A stretch of DNA of 48,247 nt from Candidatus Gastranaerophilales bacterium (GTDB lineage: Bacteria > Cyanobacteriota > Vampirovibrionia > Gastranaerophilales > Gastranaerophilaceae). The notes under the pieces are model-generated. The model searched no databases and was not told where the DNA came from. It was given only the letters and a program-made list of their open reading frames with translations. Of the stretch, positions 44,301 to 48,247 are shown in pieces. Position 1 is the stretch's first letter; each line of letters opens with the position of its first letter. A program made the position numbers and the translations under genes. Location of the stretch: positions 1 to 48,247 of the forward strand of contig CALUVW010000016.1 of assembly GCA_944324315.1 (NCBI GenBank). The letters run 5' to 3'.

Positions 44301-45575
44301 ATGCAAAAAATTGTCAATAAAATAAATAACAACCTGAAAGGCTCTGTAATAATACCAGCAGATAAATCTATTTCACACAGAGCAGTTATGTTTGCATCTC
44401 TTGCAAAGGGTAAATCAATTATTAAAAATTTCTCTACAGGCAAAGATCCTTTATCATCATTAAATATATGTAAAAAACTCGGAATTAACAGCGAATTTGC
44501 AGACAATGACTTAATTATTAATTCTACAGGGAAACTAATTAAACCTAAAACAACTCTTGACTGCGGCAATTCCGGAACAACAATGCGGCTGATGTCAGGA
44601 ATTCTTTCAGGACAAAATTTTAATTGTACACTGATCGGAGATGAAAGTCTTTCCAAACGTCCGATGAAAAGAGTTATAGAACCTCTTACACTTATGGGGG
44701 CAAAAATTAAATCAAATGCTTTTAAAGCACCTCTAAATATTTACGGAAAAAATCTACACGCAATTGATTATGTATCAAAACTTGCTTCTGCTCAGGTAAA
44801 ATCCTGCATTCTTCTTGCGGGATTAAATGCAGATGGAAAAACTTCATTTACGGAACCTTTTGTTTCCAGAAATCATACGGAAATTATGCTCAAATATATG
44901 GGTGCTGATATAAACACAGATAAAAATACGGTTACAATTGAAAAATCACAACTTGAGCCACGCACTATAGAGATATGCGGAGATATATCATCCGCCGCAT
45001 ATTTTATTGTAGCAGGATTAATCGTTCCTAATTCTAAGATTATATTAAAAAATGTAGGCTTAAACCCTACAAGGACAGGTATGCTTGAAGCCGCTGAAAA
45101 AATGGGGGCAGATATTGAAATACTTGATAAAAAAATAGTTTCCGGCGAAATTGTAGGAGATATTCAAGTATCTTTTTCAGATTTAAAAGCCTGTACGATA
45201 GAAGGAGAAATAATCCCCCGTCTTATTGATGAACTACCGGTTATAGCGGTTCTTGCAACACAGGCGCAAGGTACAACAATTGTTAAAGATGCTCAGGATT
45301 TACGCAACAAAGAATCTGACAGAATTAAAGCAGTAGTAACAGAACTAAAAAAAATCGGTGCAAATATTGAAGAAACTCCTGACGGTTTCATAATTAAGGG
45401 TAAAACACCTCTGACAGGCGGAGTAGAGATTGAAACTTACCATGATCACAGGCTTGCAATGAGCTTATATGTCGCAGGCTTAATTTGTGAAAAACCTATT
45501 TCAATAAACGGGTTTGAATGGGTAAATATATCATTTCCTGAATTTGAAAAATTATTTTCCGCTTTAACGTTGTAA
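44301..45575 (+). CDS. aroA: 3-phosphoshikimate 1-carboxyvinyltransferase (EPSP synthase)
   Basis: 424 residues. Motifs: DKSISHR (21-27), CGNSGTTMRLMSG (88-100), GDESLSKRPMKR, LASAQVKSCILLAG, SRNHTEIML and RNKESDRI, then HDHRLAM near the end. It joins shikimate-3-P and PEP in aromatic amino-acid synthesis. RPMKR, SAQVK and RNHTE-ML look like the class II form, a group known for lower glyphosate sensitivity; that reading is an inference. Single-gene unit. Confidence 0.95.
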   Translation: MQKIVNKINNNLKGSVIIPADKSISHRAVMFASLAKGKSIIKNFSTGKDPLSSLNICKKLGINSEFADNDLIINSTGKLIKPKTTLDCGNSGTTMRLMSGILSGQNFNCTLIGDESLSKRPMKRVIEPLTLMGAKIKSNAFKAPLNIYGKNLHAIDYVSKLASAQVKSCILLAGLNADGKTSFTEPFVSRNHTEIMLKYMGADINTDKNTVTIEKSQLEPRTIEICGDISSAAYFIVAGLIVPNSKIILKNVGLNPTRTGMLEAAEKMGADIEILDKKIVSGEIVGDIQVSFSDLKACTIEGEIIPRLIDELPVIAVLATQAQGTTIVKDAQDLRNKESDRIKAVVTELKKIGANIEETPDGFIIKGKTPLTGGVEIETYHDHRLAMSLYVAGLICEKPISINGFEWVNISFPEFEKLFSALTL

Positions 45576-45603
45576 CGAAATATTAAGTAACTAAAATTAT
45601 ATG

Positions 45604-45627
45604 ACAATTTTTATTAACAAAAATTGT
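45604..45627. promoter_or_regulatory. Inverted repeat between aroA and the QPAF protein
   Basis: ACAATTTTT, ATTAAC, AAAAATTGT: 9-base perfect arms. It may be a weak terminator of aroA or an operator for the next gene. Confidence 0.4.
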
Positions 45628-45675
45628 TTATATAAATAAGGTTAGGTTATTTATTTTTTTGAAAGGTAAAAGGTT

Positions 45676-46704
45676 ATGGCAGGAGAAATTTCAAATTTAT
45701 ACAACACCGGCTTGTACGGTCAAAATCTGTATTCAACAAATAATAATGATTTTTTGGCTCAACAATATTTTGCACAACAAACAGGTCAAGGACAATATCA
45801 ACCGGCATTTCAAGGTTACCAACAACCTCAAACTGATACATTCCAAAAAAGCAGCGGCTCAGGATTTGGAACAGGACTTACTCTCGGAACTGTTGCAGGA
45901 CTCGGAACAGGTGCCGGAGTATATTTCTTGGGAACAAATCCCATAAAAGATGGACAATTTAATGATGATATATTAAAAAATGTTGAAAGAAATAATTTAC
46001 AACAAGCAAGAATTAATAAAGCTACAGAACTGTTATCCGCTAAAAAACAGGAAATTCTGAAAAAAGCCGGTGCTCCTGACGGAGTATCATTAAAAACATT
46101 AAAAGCTTATGCTAAAACAGGTATACCGTCAAGTTTCCCTAAACTACACGGAATATTAACACAAGAACAGGCTACAAAGATCTATAAAGCTGCAAAAAAA
46201 GAAATAAAAAATATAGATTTACAAAAACTAGCTGATGAGGCTGTAAAATTAGCAGATCAAGACACTTTGGAAGCCAAACAGAAAAAACTTTCAAATTTGA
46301 AACAGCAAAAAGTAAAACTTGAAGGACTCCCAGATGATGCTGAGCTTGAAAAATTCTTTAAAGATAACGCAAAATCTTTTGGAATTGAAGGTGATGAAAA
46401 AGCCATAGAAACAGAAGCCCAAAAACTTGCAGCAAAATATAAAAACAAAGCAGGAGCAATTGCAGATTATACAACCCAAATTTCAAATCAAGAAGCAATT
46501 GTGCAGACAACAAAAAACTCATTAAACAGCAAAGTAGCTTTATACTATGACGAAGCAACAAAAAGTTTAAAGGCAAACACTCCAGATAATATAAAAAGCG
46601 CATTTAAAAACTTTAAATGGAAAAACGCCGGCAAATGGGGTGCAATAGCTGCAGGAGCAGGATTAGTGCTCGGCTGGTTGTTTGGAGGTACAAATAAATC
46701 ATAA
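45676..46704 (+). CDS. Hypothetical coiled-coil protein with N-terminal YQPAFQG motif and two membrane segments
   Basis: 342 residues, no family recognised. Q/N/Y-rich N-terminus with QPAFQGYQQPQTDTF at 42-56, a glycine-rich hydrophobic segment (about 63-86), a long K/Q/E helical region with coiled-coil character (about 95-300), and a C-terminal glycine-rich hydrophobic segment (WGAIAAGAGLVLGWLFGG). Two membrane-inserting hairpins around a coiled coil could mean a membrane-bridging or secreted pore-like protein; this is speculative. AAAAGG precedes the ATG. A strong terminator follows. Confidence 0.72.
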   Translation: MAGEISNLYNTGLYGQNLYSTNNNDFLAQQYFAQQTGQGQYQPAFQGYQQPQTDTFQKSSGSGFGTGLTLGTVAGLGTGAGVYFLGTNPIKDGQFNDDILKNVERNNLQQARINKATELLSAKKQEILKKAGAPDGVSLKTLKAYAKTGIPSSFPKLHGILTQEQATKIYKAAKKEIKNIDLQKLADEAVKLADQDTLEAKQKKLSNLKQQKVKLEGLPDDAELEKFFKDNAKSFGIEGDEKAIETEAQKLAAKYKNKAGAIADYTTQISNQEAIVQTTKNSLNSKVALYYDEATKSLKANTPDNIKSAFKNFKWKNAGKWGAIAAGAGLVLGWLFGGTNKS

Positions 46705-46710
46705 AAAAAA

Positions 46711-46747
46711 ATTAACTCCGGTACTATTACTCTGGAGTTAATCTTTT
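46711..46747. terminator. Terminator after the QPAFQG gene
   Basis: ATTAACTCC pairs with GGAGTTAAT, then ATCTTTTTT; preceded by a run of As. The stop codon of the convergent gene at 46738 lies within the stem. Confidence 0.88.
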
Positions 46748-47064
46748 TTAGTAAATTTCTTTATTATATCCTTAATTTTGAACTGTTTTGGCTTTTCTTG
46801 CATAAATTTTTCTAGATTATGTTTTAATTCTACAAAAATATGCTGTTTAGCTAATTCAAAAAAAGTTTTTTCATGTTTGCCGCTTAGCAAATATAAAACA
46901 CTTTTTTTATTCGGTTTATTTATTTTTAAAATAAAATATTTATTCGTTTTATTACGTATAATCTTTCTAACATTATTGATTTCATGCTTGCTTCCTTTTA
47001 CAGCATAAAAATTCCCGAAAGCAGGCTGTTTTGACAATTGATAATTACTATTAGTTATATACAT
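46738..47064 (-). CDS. Small hypothetical protein with N-terminal KQPAFGNF motif
   Basis: 108 residues from the ATG at 47064, set by GGAGA 6-7 bases before it (an in-frame TTG at 47076 overlaps that site). N-terminus SNYQLSKQPAFGNFYAVKG has the P-A-F motif. The rest is strongly basic (many K, N, H), soluble, with a Lys-rich helical end (DIIKKFTKKD). Family and function unknown. Confidence 0.7.
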   Translation of the reverse strand: MYITNSNYQLSKQPAFGNFYAVKGSKHEINNVRKIIRNKTNKYFILKINKPNKKSVLYLLSGKHEKTFFELAKQHIFVELKHNLEKFMQEKPKQFKIKDIIKKFTKKD

Positions 47065-47171
47065 TAATTTCTCCAATTGAAATTCTATTTTATATATTAT
47101 AAAAACAAACGTTTAAAATTTTGCTTATATAAATAAAAAATGTAATGTAAATTAATATATAAATTTTAAAC

Positions 47172-47200
47172 TTGACAATAGTTAGATATCAAACTATAAT
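47172..47200 (+). promoter_or_regulatory. Consensus promoter of marR with operator in the spacer
   Basis: TTGACA (47172-47177), 17 bases, TATAAT (47195-47200): a perfect consensus promoter. The spacer is exactly ATAGTTAGATATCAAAC, whose core AGTT-A-GATATC-A-AACT (running into the -10) is a near-perfect palindrome. The identical 17-mer recurs before the cupin gene. Confidence 0.85.
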
Positions 47201-47223
47201 ATATTTGAATTTTGGCTTATTAA

Positions 47224-47634
47224 ATGAAAAAGACTCTTTCACTTATATCAAGAATACATGAAAAAGGAAATCGTTTTATTATTGAACAACTGAATGAAAA
47301 CGGTATAGAAGGTCTTGCTCCGAGTCATGGAGATATTCTTGCCTTTCTTTTATACAATGGAAAATCTACAATGAAAGAAATAGCAAATAAAATACACCGA
47401 ACCAAACCTACAGTAACAATTCTTATTGATAAACTTGAAAAACAAGGCTTTATAAAAAGAGAGAAATCCGGAGAGGACAGCAGAATAACATATATTTTGA
47501 TTACAGAAAAAGCAAAAAAATTTAAACCCGTATTTGAAAAAATCTCAAATAATCTAAATTATATGCTTCATCAAAATCTTTCAGCTGAAGAAACTGACAT
47601 ATTAGAGGAGCTTCTTGGAAAAATGTTAAAATAA
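47224..47634 (+). CDS. MarR-family transcriptional regulator
   Basis: 136 residues, winged helix-turn-helix: TMKEIANKIHRTKPTVTILI as recognition region, then DKLEKQGFIKREKSGEDSRITYILIT as wing, flanked by dimerisation helices. It probably represses its own promoter and the cupin gene, because both carry the same operator. No strong ribosome site precedes the ATG; the leader is about 17 bases. MarR proteins often respond to phenolics, oxidants or other small ligands; the inducer here is unknown. Confidence 0.92.
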   Translation: MKKTLSLISRIHEKGNRFIIEQLNENGIEGLAPSHGDILAFLLYNGKSTMKEIANKIHRTKPTVTILIDKLEKQGFIKREKSGEDSRITYILITEKAKKFKPVFEKISNNLNYMLHQNLSAEETDILEELLGKMLK

Positions 47635-47648
47635 AAATTTTTACATAA

Positions 47649-47665
47649 ATAGTTAGATATCAAAC
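47649..47665 (+). promoter_or_regulatory. Second MarR operator copy before the cupin gene
   Basis: ATAGTTAGATATCAAAC, identical over 17 bases to the spacer of the marR promoter, 15 bases after the marR stop. TTTACA (47640-47645) overlaps its left side as a possible -35; no clear -10 box. Confidence 0.75.
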
Positions 47666-47686
47666 AAATAGAAAGGAGAAATTTTT

Positions 47687-48064
47687 ATGACAAACTACAC
47701 ATCCACAGAGCTGGGTAAAATTCACGATATTATTAATCTTGAAAATGGCAAAGTATTTTTACATGATACACTTGGATTATCTAGCTGTGAAATATCTGTA
47801 AATACCGTTCCAAAAGGCTTTAAAGTTCCATTTAGCCATAAACACAAGCAAAATGAAGAAATTTATATCATTTTAAAAGGAGAAGGTGTTATCACCATTG
47901 ATGGAAACCCTATAATAGTAAAAGAAGGATCGGCAGTTAAAATCTTACCATCAGCATCAAGAACTATTGAAAATACAACTGAGGATGAATTTCAGTTTAT
48001 TTGTATCCAAGCAAAAACAAATTCTTTGGAACAGTTTGGACTTGGCGATGCAGAACTTTGCTAA
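47687..48064 (+). CDS. Single-domain cupin protein under MarR control
   Basis: 125 residues, no signal peptide. Cupin motif 1 is FSHKHKQNEEIYIILKGEG (His, His, Glu ligands), motif 2 is VKEGSAVKILPSASRTIEN, where the usual second His is replaced, so metal binding may be weaker. Small cupins of this type act as isomerases, quercetinase-like enzymes or sensors. AAAGGAG precedes the ATG. It sits 52 bases behind marR, with the same operator between, and is probably the main target of that regulator. Confidence 0.88.
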   Translation: MTNYTSTELGKIHDIINLENGKVFLHDTLGLSSCEISVNTVPKGFKVPFSHKHKQNEEIYIILKGEGVITIDGNPIIVKEGSAVKILPSASRTIENTTEDEFQFICIQAKTNSLEQFGLGDAELC

Positions 48065-48134
48065 TTACAATAAATAATTAAATTATTCTTAATAGTCTTG
48101 AATAATATTGATTACACAAATATTACACAAAATT

Positions 48135-48173
48135 AAAAAGTCAGAGCTTGAAAACGTGCTCTGACTTTTATTT
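48135..48173. terminator. Terminator after the cupin gene
   Basis: AAAAGTCAGAGC pairs with GCTCTGACTTTT around a 10-base loop, then ATTTT. It also faces the end of the convergent tRNA-Pro gene. Confidence 0.9.
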
Positions 48174-48177
48174 TAAA

Positions 48178-48247
48178 TGGTCGGAACGACAGGATTTGAA
48201 CCTGCGACCTCTACCACCCCAAGGTAGCACGCTACCAAGCTGCGCCA
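48178..48247 (-). tRNA. tRNA-Pro (GGG), partial at 5' end
   Basis: Reads TGGCGCAGC...GGTTCAAATCC...CGTTCCGACCA on the minus strand. The anticodon loop TTGGGGT between CTACC and GGTAG gives GGG. CCA is encoded (48180-48178). The 5' acceptor strand lies beyond the window. Confidence 0.92.

Noticed and set aside
45659..45946. Overlapping 95-codon frame starting 17 bases before the QPAFQG gene
   Set aside because: It lies in another frame of the supported gene, ends inside it, has no ribosome site and shows no protein-like composition.

Overview
The window looks like a chromosomal piece of a non-photosynthetic relative of the Cyanobacteria, most likely the gut lineage Gastranaerophilales (Melainabacteria/Vampirovibrionia). 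This is an inference from four things: the AT-rich composition, a cyanobacterial-style ribosomal protein L34 (N-terminus MRRTLEGT), type IV pilin-like proteins with the FTLAEVLITLGIIGVVAA helix, and several lineage-type proteins that carry a short N-terminal PAF/NFTG-like motif. No photosynthesis gene is present, and murE carries the meso-DAP motif expected of a Gram-negative-type wall.

Layout. 1-2.4 kb: partial HU gene, a processive glycosyltransferase, apt. 2.4-7 kb (minus strand): an rny-ymdB-PHP-pilin-like-LOG cluster with overlapping genes. 7-14.8 kb: a small motif protein, leucyl aminopeptidase, an unknown gene behind repeat tracts, a cell-wall amidase, then ftsI-type PBP and murE. 14.8-17.9 kb: two paralogous pilin genes on the minus strand flanking a short nagA. 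17.9-22.7 kb: ilvD, a GlcF-like Fe-S protein, proC, rpmH, rnpA, an unknown gene. 22.9-25.6 kb: an 880-residue secreted adhesin. 25.7-28.4 kb: tRNA-fMet and an operon of O-acetyltransferase, hydrolase remnant, cupin and CMD protein. 28.4-40 kb: AAA ATPase, DMT transporter, SIMPL protein, gdhA, a degenerate PAS histidine kinase, an MCE protein, a C_GCAxxG_C_C protein and a secreted GH13 enzyme. 39.9-40.5 kb: a C-protein-like regulator and a hidden micro-ORF. 40.5-48.2 kb: acyltransferase, galE, GNAT, tRNA-Ser, aroA, motif proteins, a marR-cupin pair and a partial tRNA-Pro.

Most unusual signals. Three G10 tracts occur on the minus strand. Two of them sit at codons 12-15 of short ORFs that would read in frame into the pilin genes if one G were added, so they look like phase-variable switches (or homopolymer assembly errors). 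Ten genes have a -10 box ending 6-7 bases before the ATG, which suggests leaderless mRNAs. A 24-codon hydrophobic micro-ORF at 40358 has its Shine-Dalgarno sequence sequestered by an upstream 14-base complement, as in type I toxin mRNAs; it sits next to a C-protein-like regulator with a C-box-like operator. A MarR repressor and the cupin gene downstream share an identical 17-base operator.
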